From Leptodontidium sp. MPI-SDFR-AT-0119 (lineage: Eukaryota; Ascomycota; Leotiomycetes; Helotiales; Leptodontidiaceae): a stretch of 64,000 bases of DNA. Under the pieces are notes generated by a model. That model searched no databases, had not been told where the DNA came from, and worked only from the letters and a program-made list of their open reading frames with translations. Position numbers and translations under genes: made by a program. Positions 1 through 11,961 of the stretch are shown piece after piece (the first letter of the stretch is position 1; every line of letters starts with the position of its first letter). The stretch is taken from NCBI GenBank assembly GCA_020726505.1, contig JAHLEZ010000007.1, positions 310,001 to 374,000 on the forward strand. Direction: 5' to 3'.

Positions 1-1004
1 GGTTGGCAGTAGACAGTCAAGGAAAGACAAGGAGTGTGTGAGAGGATCTCTAATTAGGAGGTGTAGTATTGAATTGCTGGGTTGAAGAGAAGAGAAATCG
101 AGACTGAAGGTAGCCGTGGCTGTGGACGTGGATGTTGAGAGAGAGAGACGGTGACGAGGCGTGGAGGCGCGATAGGACAGCTGGTGTTTCGTTGGTCCCG
201 TTCCTCTCTCCTATCGTCAAGTCTGTCCAACCAACGAATCATCGTCTCAAAGGATTTCCAGAATTCAACACCAGCAGCAGCCTCAGGCCAGCAGCCTCTA
301 ATCAGGCCGCTACGCAGCTTTAGCTAAAATTGGAAATGGGGGCACAGACAATTCCCAGTTCACTCTGATTGGAGACGCACTGTGGCTGGTGACCATGTGG
401 CTCCGCTCGAGCCAATAAATGAGCGTGGCTGAGCTGCGGATGATGCTTGAATGTGGATGCTGACAGGGATTTTGACAGGGGGTTGGGCCAAGGATTCCTC
501 GGACTGGGCTTGAAGCGTCACTTCTCTGTGCAGCACTTGCAGTTGAGCGAGAGCAAGGACGGGGAAAGACAAAGACAAGACCGCATCATAATTTCTCTGC
601 CCACTCCCACCAAACCTCCAAGTATCTACAACCTCATTTTTGATACCCGTTGCTCTATCACTTCCACCCATTTACCCTCTCCCGTTGTATTGTACGGAGA
701 ATTGCCGCAACCGACTCCGCGTATCAGTCCAGTCCAGTCCAGTCCCGCCCATCCCAGCCTGGTCTTAGCTGATCGCGATAATTCCAAGCTTCCTGACAAG
801 AGGAGGAGGATCGTCAACACACGCGCAATCCTCGCCTCACTCTCCATCCATCCATCCCTCTCCCTTCCTTCTCCGCCTTGCCTTCCTCCAACTTCCTCCG
901 CAAATATCAATGCTCTCATGGTCACGGCGATAGGGGAGCTGTGAGGTCTGAGTAGTAGCTGCAGATTGCATCGCTTTGCCTTGCCTTGCCTTGCCCTGCC
1001 CAAC
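1..1004. other. Upstream region of the giant gene, no gene recognised
   Basis: No convincing coding sequence was seen. The stretch holds C/T-rich tracts and short GCCTT-like repeats close to the start codon at 1005, as is common in fungal promoters and 5' leaders. Open frames on both strands have no recognisable domain and overlap one another. Confidence 0.5.
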
Positions 1005-4000
1005 ATGGCGCGTCCATTCCCAAACACCTTCGACAAGGATTCCCCAATGTGAGGAGATTGAAGCTGCATCCATGCCTCGCATCATCATCCATTGCTAACA
1101 TCCCACCAGGAGCCCACAATCTGCCATCTCCTACCAGACGAACGTCAATCGACAGAAGACCAAGAAATGGACAGAGGCAAAGCCGGTGGATTATGGTGGT
1201 GATGATTGGGGCGACGACGATGACTACAACCTACCTCCTCCACCCATTGCTAAATCTACAGGACTGCGACAACCAGGTCAAGGCTTAGCAGGTTCTTCGA
1301 AAGCTGAATCTCCAGTCGTGGACAGCAGCAGGAAATATGGCGACCTTCCTCCATTGCCTGGAGCCAGCAATTCACGACCACGAGCGAACTCCTTCGATGC
1401 CGATGATGAGAAGCGGGATTTTTCCAGCAGCTCCAGCCAGCCTCCTCCCACATCGAATGCTCCAGCTACAAGATTCTCCCAAATAACGGGTGCAGTTACT
1501 CCTCGCAATCCGAGTGGTCCTCCGGCTCTCTCGATCAGTACACAGCAGCCTGCTCAGCCTCCTCTTGTTGGACTTCGAAATCCTAGCCAAGTCTCCCCCG
1601 TCGCGGGATCCCCCATCCCCGATGTATTGATGCCAGGGCCAGGAAGAGTAAATACCGGAGAGAGCTCCATCACATCCCCGCTGTCTGACATAAGAACACC
1701 TTCGACGTCGAGCGATTTTCATGCTCGTCGAGATTTCTCCCCCTCTGCCGTTCCACCACCTCTCACTACTCGAGCTTCTCCGGGACCTCAAAGTGCAACC
1801 GATGCAACTCCTAGCCAGAGATTTCCAGCTCGTAAGAGCAGTTTAAGCCAGGTTAGTGGTCCTCCATTGGACGAGATTATGGGCGCAGGCTCTCAGGATA
1901 CTACCCCAAAGCCGTGGATTGGAGCTAGGCCAGCCTCCCCAGGAACAGGTGCGAAGTCACCCGTCAGTCCATCCAAGGCCCTTCCGTTTATCAGACCTGC
2001 AGATATATACCGGCGAGCCGAAGAAGAACGAAGACAGTCAATCGAGTCTGCCGGTAGACCTAGTATGGATTCCCTCGTGGGATCCAAGGCCAGCGACAGA
2101 TCCGACTCCCCTTCGAGGCCATACACCAAAGGTGGTTCTGAGACTGGTGCTGCAAGGCGGAGACCAAGCTTTGAAAACGACGAAGGTTCTGATTCTGGCC
2201 GACGCTTAATGCCCATGTTGGAGCCTGTTAAGGAGAGGAAAAGCGAGTATGGCTTTGACGGCTTCAATGTCAATGATCACGGTCCAGGGGAGATTCAGTC
2301 CCAATTTCAAGAGCAAAGTCTCCAAAATCGAAATCTCGACGTCGAAGATGTGCGGCGGCAATCAACTAGTCCTAAACTCCCAGATCTGACTAGAATATCT
2401 GGCTTTGGTATGGACATGTTTGCTCCCAAGGATGTAGAAGCCATCAGCAAGGAGCCTGACACTACTCCTACGACCGCAACTCTCTCTTCACCAGAACCAG
2501 ATCTGACACTACGGAACCAACCTTCATTTGGCTTCAAATCTGTTGTTCACCAAGCTTTCGACACAGCTGATGATCACTCACTTCCTGGTACACCTGCGTC
2601 AAGAAGTGGCAGTGGAGTTAATAGGACTGATAGCGAAAGTACTGGTACCGGTGGAATCAGCCCTATCATGAGCAGAGTTTCGAGTACTGCTGTGCCTGAA
2701 ACTCGAAATAGAGACATATCGACGCCTGCAATAATGGAAGCTACGGAGCCCAATTCCCCAGAGACTGCCGCAAATACTGGTAGCCATGGAAATGCATTTG
2801 ATGCCCCACAGGCTCCTGGATTTAAACCAGGGCATCGGCGAGATATCAGCGCACCCAGCCCAGGCAATAGTCCGGCCAGAACACCCGATTTGGCAACATC
2901 TCACTTCCTTCCTGGAAGCCAACATGCCGTTGTAGACGATACACCTGCTGATGTTGCTTCACCCAGCGCCGAGGAGCCACTCCAAACTCCACGTCCTTTC
3001 GTAGATCGCGAGCATAGCTTCCGTCCATCACTCCCAGGAGGCTGGACATCTTATGCAACGACAGCTCGAAGTGAAACTCCCACGCAACCAGTGGTCGGAA
3101 CCCCTGTTACCGAAGTCACGCCTGCTCACGATGAAGACGACAACGATCTTACACCAACCACCACAAAACGCAGTTTACCCCAAACTGCTTTGGGTGCAAC
3201 TATTGCTGGATCCACCCTGGGCGGCGCTGCCCAAGGTAGACATGATGATACCAGCCCATCCGAGACTCCTGCGAATGAGGCCCCAAGAGCTGCATTTGGT
3301 GGCTCTCCACTATCATCCCCTGGCTCTACCACGTCGCCGAATGGAAACATGGATCCATCTCAACCTCTGGAGGCAAGTCTTCCCACTCTCGAACAGGCTT
3401 CCCCAGAAACACAGCTGCGCCCAGATGCTGTTGACAGACCTGTATCAACTCAGTCAATACCTCCCCCACCACCCCCCAAAGACACGCCTAGCAGTGATGT
3501 TTTAGGCGAGAGTTCGGATTACTTCCCCAGATCAGCAATAGCAACAGCGGAGAAGACTCAAGATGGCTTCGAGGCTGAGCATACATCGCAATCACCAATA
3601 AGACCACAGGTCATACCTACGTTGAGTCCAGACTCTGCGGATTACGATGAGGAGAATGACAAGCTTCGCAACGAGATAGTGAAGAGTCTAACTTCTACGC
3701 CTTCAAATGCAACTGCCCACACCACCGGTGCCCTCTCTGATCGAATGGATGAGAGTAGTCTTAACAATCCCAATCGTGAAAGCTCTTACCTCCCAAGTGA
3801 GTACGACAACTATTGGGCGACGACGGACCAGGACGAGGCGATTCCAACAATCCCAGATGTTCACAGGGATGCGTCTGACGCTCCTCTATCAACTGCAAGC
3901 ACAAGTCACCCAGGCCTTGAGTCTCCAGTTCCCGCCCCGTTGAGCCCTCGCCGGCCTGATGAATCTCTCCATCCCCCTCGACCCCCGCTTCAAAGTCGAT

Positions 4001-7000
4001 TTTCATGGGAGCAGAGTTCAGAAGACGTGTCTGCGGGCCTGAACCGCGATCAAGGATATCTTGCAGCAGATACTACAGCCCGTGGCCCTATGGCGAGTGA
4101 ATTGCCTGGCTCAGTAGTTCCCGTGGAGGAAGAAAAGCAAGTGGCAGCTCAATCGCCGGAACCAACAACAGCCGGTGCCCCGTCCGAAGATCATCACGGA
4201 GGAAGGGATGTTGCTCTCTTAGCTGGTGGTGCAGCTCTCGTAGGGGGCGTGGCAGCAGTTACTTACTCAGACAGACCAGAAGAGAAGTCCCGTCGTCTCT
4301 CGCTGGCCGAAGAGAAAGACCCTCGAGTTTCCTCGAACCCCGTTTCTCCAACACCGCCTGAAGATGAACACCCCTCAAGAAGTCCACAACAGCATTTTCC
4401 TACTTCACCAGAATTTTACCAACATCCACCAGCTCCTCCCAGCACCGTCTCTCCCGTCACATCGTCTGTACATCCATTCGCTCCTCCACCAGCTACTGCT
4501 GGTAGACTCATAGCTTTCCGAGAAATCGTGGCTATGAAATCACCCCAGGAGCGAATCAAGACTTTCGATGAGACGAGACATCGGTTTGCTGCTATGGATT
4601 CCGGCTTGAATGATTGGATTGCAAAGCTGCAGAGGCAATTTCCTGAGGAACACGGTGGCGTTACCGGCTCCTGGGGCAGTTCGAGAAGCAGCATACCCAG
4701 TGGATCAGCAAGAGGAAGATTTTCCAAATCATCCACGGCGGGTGGTCCAGCACCACCTCTACAGCAGCCGTACTACCAGCAGTATCTGAACGCTAGTTCT
4801 CCACCGGCGCCGTCAACGCCTGTCAGTGGTGCGCCTCGACCTGGGCCTAGTATGCCATCTGGTTCACAGCAAGGCTTTTCATCTGCTAGTAGCAAAATGA
4901 CCACGCAACAAGTTCAGGCCAAAGGAAAGGAACTTCTTCATACTGCAGGTATATTTGGTGGCAAAGCGGGCAAGGCTGGGAAGGGTTTACTTGCAAAGGG
5001 CAAGAACAAGCTTCGAGCTGCCGGTGGCGGCGACAAGGTAGATTGATGCATCTCCTTTGTAGCCGAACCGCACATGGGCGATTGGGCGTTTATTATTGAT
5101 TTACGACTTGCTTTTGTTCTATTCTCATGACTAATCAGTGCGGTGTGGTGGATCGTTCACTTCTTTCTCAACAAATGTCATCCTGCTTAGCAGGTGTGTA
5201 CGCCTAGGGGAAATTGCAGCCTTTTTATGTCTATCTCCTTGCCAAACATGATGTATTTGCCCTCACCGTATGAACCCTTACTAAGATTTGATGCCCATAC
5301 AGACAAGCCCACCCTCCAAGCCAAAAGCAGATCGTCGCTCTTCTTGGGGCCTTCCGCTCTCTATCTCCAGATCCTCAGGCCGACCAGATGCCATGTCCCG
5401 GAACTCCAGAGAATGCACCCCTACCTCCACTCTCAACCGCCCAAGAACAAACACAATGCCATCGGAGGGAGACTCACCCGCCCCGCAACTCCCGGCTGTG
5501 TCAACCGGTTATTCTCTGGGTGTTATGAGTGGAGCGCTCCCATCCGAACATCCCGAGCCATCTAGAGAAACCTTAACCACACAACCAATCCCCTCGCCTC
5601 CCCCATCTAATCAGATTACTCCCGCAGTCCCAGACTTGGAGACGAGAGATATCCTTGGTGTCCCGGCGCCAATTGGCAAAAATCAACCGAGCTGGGATCC
5701 TTTTAATGCCACCCCTATTGCTGAGGAAGACGGCTTCCAATACGAGGAGAGACCTAAGCCGCGACTCTCGTCTGATCCGAGTAGTAACCCAGATGGCCTT
5801 TCTGTACCAGCTGACAATTTGGCGACGAGTGACCGTTCGAATAGTTCGGATGCGCCGTTCTTTGATGCACGTGAGGATTCTGAGGATATCAACAATGACT
5901 GGGTGATGGTGACTCCCGATCCAGATGGAAAAGATTTGGTTGCCGGCGCTTCTGTATCGAACCCCCAACCGATCGTAGCCCCAGCTGTAACACAGAGTCT
6001 GGATAAACCAACGACAAGTATTTTGGACCGACCACGCGGAAGTTTCAGTCAGGAGCAATCGCCCCTACTACCCGTGGAGGCTAAAGGTGAGGGCGATGTC
6101 AGGGCAAGCGTCGATGCTAGACCTACGAGCATCTTAGACCGTCCGAGAGGAAGCTTTAGCTACGATACTCCTCCAGTCTCGCCAGGAAAGTCAATGACGT
6201 CCCCCCTCGCAAGTCTACCACTGTCCAATCCTGCCCAGTCATCGCAGTCCATCCAACGGCCCATAACACCACCGGCCCCTGTTGCTCCAGACGTCTCTGC
6301 TACCGCTCAACGTACCCCCTCACCGCAGAAAGGTTCACAGGCACAAGCTGAAAAACAGAGTGGTGCTTCTTCTTTCTTACCTCCTATTCGGAGAACTTCT
6401 ACTTTCGGTATTGGCTTTGGATCCAGGCAGCCGAAACAGAGATTTGCCATCGAGGAGGATGACGAGGCGAGTCCACCGCGAGTGCTGGGATCCCAGCAAC
6501 AGCAAGCTGTAAGTGAAGGCTCGAGGGGAATGGAGCAACCAGGCCAAGAGTCCGACCACTCTCGTGGTCTTGAAGGAGTAGCTTTGGGGGCAGCTGCCGT
6601 GGCTGGTATTGCAAGCCATGGGAAAGAGAAACAAGGGGATGAAGCTCCGGCTGTGAGAGATTCTTCAGTAGCTGAGAACCAGCGACCGCTTTCTTTCCAT
6701 CAAACCTCAGTTGGGCCTTTACCTTCTGAAGAACAGCCAACTTTCACCGCCGAACCTCACGATCTCGGGCCTCAAGATGATACCAACACATGGGGTGTCC
6801 GTCATGAAATACCCCCCAACATGAGCCACCCACCTTTGCCAGCTGCATCTGAAAAGCAACGACAGCCTTCTTTCCCGCCGCCTGGATTTGTTACGGATCC
6901 AGCACCATTCAAAAACACTTTAGACTCCCAGCAATCCAGTTCTGTACCAGTTTTCGCTGCAGAACCTGAGGAGCTCAGTCCTCGAGACAACACAAACACC

Positions 7001-10000
7001 TGGGGTGTGCGCGATGATGTACCCCCGAACATGATCCACCCAACTTTACCAGGTTCGTCTGGAAAGCAGCGACAAGCTTCGTTCCCACCACCAGGCTTTG
7101 CCGTTGATTCAGAGGCTCACGGTCCTTCTCAAATCATTCAGCCAGTGGATGTGAGAGGCCCGGCATCGAAGCAGCCACTGACAATTGATACCGGCGCATC
7201 AGCTCGAACCCAACGACAGGCTTCGTTCCCAGCAACGGGCGCCAGAGTCGACCCTCAAGCTCATGGTCCCGCAAACACTGTCCGTGGAGTCGTGTTAAGT
7301 GATGTAGCTCCTCGAACACCCGCTCATGCCAGGGCGAACTCCAATGAACCTGCCCCTCGTCCGCTCTCATTCCAGCAAACTCCACCCAGAGAGTCTGGGC
7401 ATGAACGCCAGCCTTCCTTGCCATTAAGCTTCACCAGAGAACCTGAGGAAATTGGCCCTCGGGCCGAGAATGTTGGAGAGGAAGGGTCGACTCAGGGATC
7501 AGATCCCCAACGACACCTATCCATACCCCCGGTGGTATTTGCAAGAGACCCCGAGAAGGAAGAGTTTAACCCTCCACAGAACTCTGCCCAGAGAATGTCT
7601 CTTCAGGCACCTCCACAGCAGAATTCGCCCCAACGTGATCCAGCCAAAGCTCTGTTCACCCCACCTCGAGCTGACAATATTCTCCAACGCCCTGAGTTCA
7701 AGGAGTCACAAGTTGAATGGCGACCAAATCGACCAAGAGTAGTGACTAAGCCAGCTCAGTCCTCCTACTCATCAGAGTCGTACAGTAAAGAAATGGCCAT
7801 CTCAGCAGCTCGTACGAACTCATGGGATACTCAACCGCCGCCGCGAGGATACTCTGGATCTAGCAGTTACATGCAACGTCAAGACAGTCAGTTCTCTGAA
7901 AAGGGGAGCTGGGCGTCTCCTCAACAGTCGAAGCCGTTCGAGCAGCCCCCGTCTTCTGCGCAGAGATATCCCGAACTTTTCAAGCCTGGCCAACAACAAG
8001 CTGTCGTGGAGAGTCCAAGAGACGCCGATCTTCCAGCTCACTACTACCAAGCTCCTATCTCTCGCACGCAAGCTTTCCTGCCGAGACAGCAAACGAATGA
8101 GTACCAGCTACCAGGTGTTGGCCCACCAGAAGAGCCCCCAGTTAACCCCTCCCGCCGTAACTCTGGATTCTTGCGCGACATCGGAGGAAGACTTTCACGT
8201 GCATCATCACGGGAACGACGGAACTCGATATCCAGAGATCAAGATCGTCTCTCTCCTGAACGTGGTCTTGAATCTCGTGGCGAGTATGCAGAGTCTAGCG
8301 TGTTGTCTGATGATGGTCAAGAGCAGAAGAAACGTCGCGCTAGTTTCTTTGGGCATTTGAGCCGTAACTCATACTCAGGACAAAGTCCGCCAAAGAGTCG
8401 AGAGAGTGTTATCGCTCACCATGCTGGCTCGAGAACGGATCTTATGGCCACACCGCAACCATCTCCCGTCAAGCGATCTTTCTTCAGTGGTAGTTCATCA
8501 GAGCAGAAATCAGCACCTAAGAAGTTGATCAGACAATCCACAACCGGCACAATGGATTCGCCTGCTAAGAAGAAAGAGAAGAACCGCTTCTCCGCACTCG
8601 GTGGCTTCTTTGGTAAACCCAGTCCCTCTACAAAAGCACCCGTCCAGCAACATCCACAAGCTACTCGGGAGTTGTCATACAACGAACGCCAACCTATCGA
8701 ATCCCCACAACCCGAACAGCAACACCAACGAGCTCCAAGCAAATACCAAACTCCAGACAAAGCACAAGCGCGCGCAGAATCGCAGTCAAGAAGAGGCGTG
8801 CTCTCCAAACTCTCCTCCAGCGTCGCGCCACCTGCAGTGAAAGAAAAAGAGAAATCTCGACGGCCGTCTGCGGCGGGGTTACTGAATGGGTTTATGGGAC
8901 GGAAATCCTATCAGAAGGAGCGAGGGAGCGATGATTCGAGATCCCAGGGTAGTCAGCCACAGGTTGGGCCGCAGCCGTTGCTTTCGCAGACGTATACTGA
9001 TCTCCAAGAACCGGAACCTCCGAGTCAAAGACAGAGACAGGAGAGTCCCTTCCACCGGCAATCCCAGGATCAACAATACCTTCAGCAGCAACAGGTTCAG
9101 AGTCGGTCCCAGCTGAGAGAAATTCCATTCCAGGATCCGAGCTTGATTAATCAGGATCGTGGACGGAGGGTGAGTAGAGAGCCGCAGTATGATAGCGTGC
9201 CTATTCCTGGTGGTTATTCGTTGGTTAGAGGACAGGGCGCTATGGCTGTACCGACAGAATATGATCCTCGGGGGTTAAGTCATCTCCAACAACAACAAAG
9301 CCAGCAGCAGGTTGATCCGCGGTACAACCAGTCTCAGGTACAGTACCAAAGTCAGCCGCAGACTCAAAAGCAGGGATCAAGATTATCATATCAAAGTGCC
9401 AATCTATCTCCTCAAGGACAAGGACAGCAACAAGCATACAGCCCGCAACATACGGAGCAACCAAGATCGCAACAACCTCTATCCCACCCACAACCTCAAC
9501 TCGGCGCTCTAGAGACATATCGCGACTACACCAATTCCAACCGCCGAATTAGCCGTGAAGACATCCTCGCTCGTTCTCCTCCAAAACCACTCATTGACCA
9601 ACAGAGACCGTATCAAATCTCTCTTCCAGGCGGCGAGATAGAACATGACGATGAAGTCGTATCCACGCCTTCTCGATCTCAGCACGCGAATCCAAACGCA
9701 AATTCAAATATGGGGACATCAACATCCGGAAGGAGACCACAACATGATAGCATCGTACGGCTCCAACAACCCGTTCTTCGACATCCCGAATCCCCAGCGG
9801 GCTATCCATTACCCGAAGACACAGTATTCAGTCCGGTCAATCCAACAGCTGTTGATTTCCCGCCTCCACCGCCACCGAAATGGCCTAGTTATCTTGACGC
9901 CCATCCACAATCTCAAATCCAGTACCAGAACCAGCAAGACCATCAAGGCCACGATCGCCACGTCTCCCTCTCAGCCTCTGATCTCGACATCGACGGCGAT

Positions 10001-10740
10001 CTCGATAGATCAAATACACGCCGCACAGCCGTCTCAGCCGTGTCCGGTATCTCAGCCCCGAGACCGCGGAGTGGAGGGAGTCAGAACGGCGGTGTTGTAG
10101 GAGGCGGAGAAGGAAGAGGGAGTCTGAACGTCCCTGCACATGATGAAGTTGGTATGCGCGGCGGTGTCGGTGGGAGGGGTGTGAGTCCGAGTCCTACACC
10201 ACCTAGTCCCATGGAAGGCGATGAGGTGAGGAGGACGGATGTTGAAATCCCCCCCAGAGCTAGTATGGAGGATTTGTACAACGCGTCGCCACGCTTACCT
10301 CGGTCTAGCGAAGGGTTTGCTGAGTTTGTTAGCCATGGGAATGGGAATGCGAATGGACAGGGTAATGGACATGCAGACGTCAATGCCCGGCCGAACGGGA
10401 AAGAGAACTCGCGACTGGATGTCCCGAGGGAGGTTTCGAGGGAGAGGTCGTACCAGGGGAATGGTAATGGAGGGGCGAAACATCCTGAGGAGAAGATCTA
10501 TTATGATGGAGCGTATAGAGGGCAGGCGACGGGTGTGGACCAGGATGGACCGGCTGAGTTGGAGGATCATGAGACGAGTATGAGTGCTACCAGTTATCCG
10601 GGGCAGGAGTGTAAGTTCTGATTTTTCTTGTTTTTTGTCCTGCTCTGTGGTGGGTTGATGCTGACGATGACATAGGGAATCCTTATGCCATGGGCGCATG
10701 GGATGATGGGGTCGATGATGTGGGGCCTTCGTTTCGCTGA
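1005..10740 (+). CDS. Giant intrinsically disordered Ser/Pro/Gln-rich protein, function unknown
   Basis: Proposed exons are 1005-1048, 1110-5037, 5303-10610 and 10676-10740, giving 3,114 residues in one frame. Exon 1 ends at a GTGAGG donor, and the next acceptor follows a GCTAAC branch point. The last intron (GTAAGT donor) adds a short tail ending in GVDDVGPSFR. Nearly all of the protein is low complexity. Conserved-looking islands are an N-terminal basic stretch ending in YGGDDWG (residues 43-49), a helical block about residues 1145-1195 containing RLIAFREIVAMKSPQERI, a Gly/Lys-rich segment near 1300, and a basic RRNSGFLRDIGGRLSRASS block in the second half. No catalytic domain or membrane span is visible. 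The weakest step is the 265 bp intron 5038-5302: its donor, GTAGAT, is poor, but the acceptor has a good TTACTAAG branch point and both phases match. Otherwise there are two genes, ending at 5046 and starting near 5291. I do not recognise a function. Confidence 0.7.
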
Positions 10741-11961
10741 GCCGCCACTTGTCCAAGTGAGATGAGGAAAGGAGTGAGAGGGTGAGATGGGAGTTGTAAT
10801 GTATAACTTATAAGTTGTTCCCTAGGTCGGCATTGCATTCTCACCTGGTTGGATTTGCGTAGTTCATTTCATGTCATGCTGCATTTTGAATTTTGAGTGA
10901 TGGACGTTCGGAGTACTGCACTGTACATACACACGCATTTACGGTCGGTCTGTTCACTTCGGGAAAGGGGTGGTTTGTTATTGGTGTTGGTGTTGGTGTT
11001 GGTGTTGGTGTTGGTGTTGTCAAGTATGGACGGCAATGCATTGCATGGCCTTGATGTTAAGCTTCAGGTAGTTTAGTTTGAGTCAGTCAGTGGATACCCA
11101 AAGTTTTTGTGTCACGATTACAACCAATCACTACTACTTTTGTGTATTTCTGCGATGCGAAGTGGTGATATATTGTTGCGATCTTCATCTTACTGCTGTT
11201 TGTGTGGCTTTTGATATCTTGCTGCGTGTTCGGCTTTTGGTTAAGATGGAGGGAGATACCCCGCCAGCCGTCGCGTTGTACCTTTCGTTTTCGTTTCTTT
11301 TCTCTTTCTTGCGAGCAAGGTCGATTGCAAGTTAAGTAGTGCTTCTTAGCATTGTGGCGATTAAAGCGTGCTATTTTATATGCTGTCGTCACACGGGCTG
11401 ATACCTCCTCCAATTGAGCGATCAAGGGCCCTGGTCAGTACCGCTGTGATTACAGAAAATTTAGCAAAACTATATTGTATTCTATTTGTACAGGCGTTTA
11501 TTGACAGAAATACTTTTGACAGAATCGAGCTGCGTCTTCGAGCCGGTTCTTTATTTTTCTGCACATAGGAATTTGAGGGAACATGTGATGATTGTCTTTT
11601 GGGGGGTGGGGAGGGGGGTTCTTCTGTTCACTCTATCTTGAGGGAACCTGTCGTCGGTCTCATCTTTTTTCCTTCTTCTGTTCACATTATCTTGCTTATT
11701 TCAGTTGTGCTTACGGTATGGGAGGGTTGCCCAGTGCTCTTCTTCCGCCTACAAGCCACCGGACACGTCGCCCAGCTCTGCGCGCAACGACGGAGCCTTG
11801 CCAGCAGGACTTCGCATCCCAGCTGCGCTACATATAGTTATCTTTGACCCTCGACTCGGAATGCAGTCGCTCGTTCGATAGAGCGCAATTTTTCGTCATC
11901 GTCCTACGTAGCAACCAACTATAGTCTACCTTTCGTTCCAGACCGCCATCCTTCTCCTGCA
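10741..11961. other. Intergenic region with a hexanucleotide repeat
   Basis: Downstream of the giant gene and upstream of the HET pseudogene. It holds a short tandem repeat (separate entry) and T-rich stretches. Open frames here have no recognisable domain. Confidence 0.5.
10981..11018 (+). repeat. TTGGTG tandem repeat, about six units
   Basis: Six uninterrupted copies of TTGGTG run from 10981 and end in a partial unit. It lies outside any gene, about 240 bp downstream of the giant gene's stop codon, and is a likely polymorphic microsatellite. Confidence 0.9.

Noticed and set aside
5194..5565. Open frame of about 120 codons overlapping the start of the second half of the giant gene
   Set aside because: It is a shadow frame without low-complexity bias matching its neighbours, and the overlapping frame has the coherent Ser/Pro-rich composition and good acceptor.
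10981..11018. Telomere-like or CRISPR-like array
   Set aside because: Six plain TTGGTG units with no spacers; a simple microsatellite, and the motif is not the fungal TTAGGG telomere repeat.
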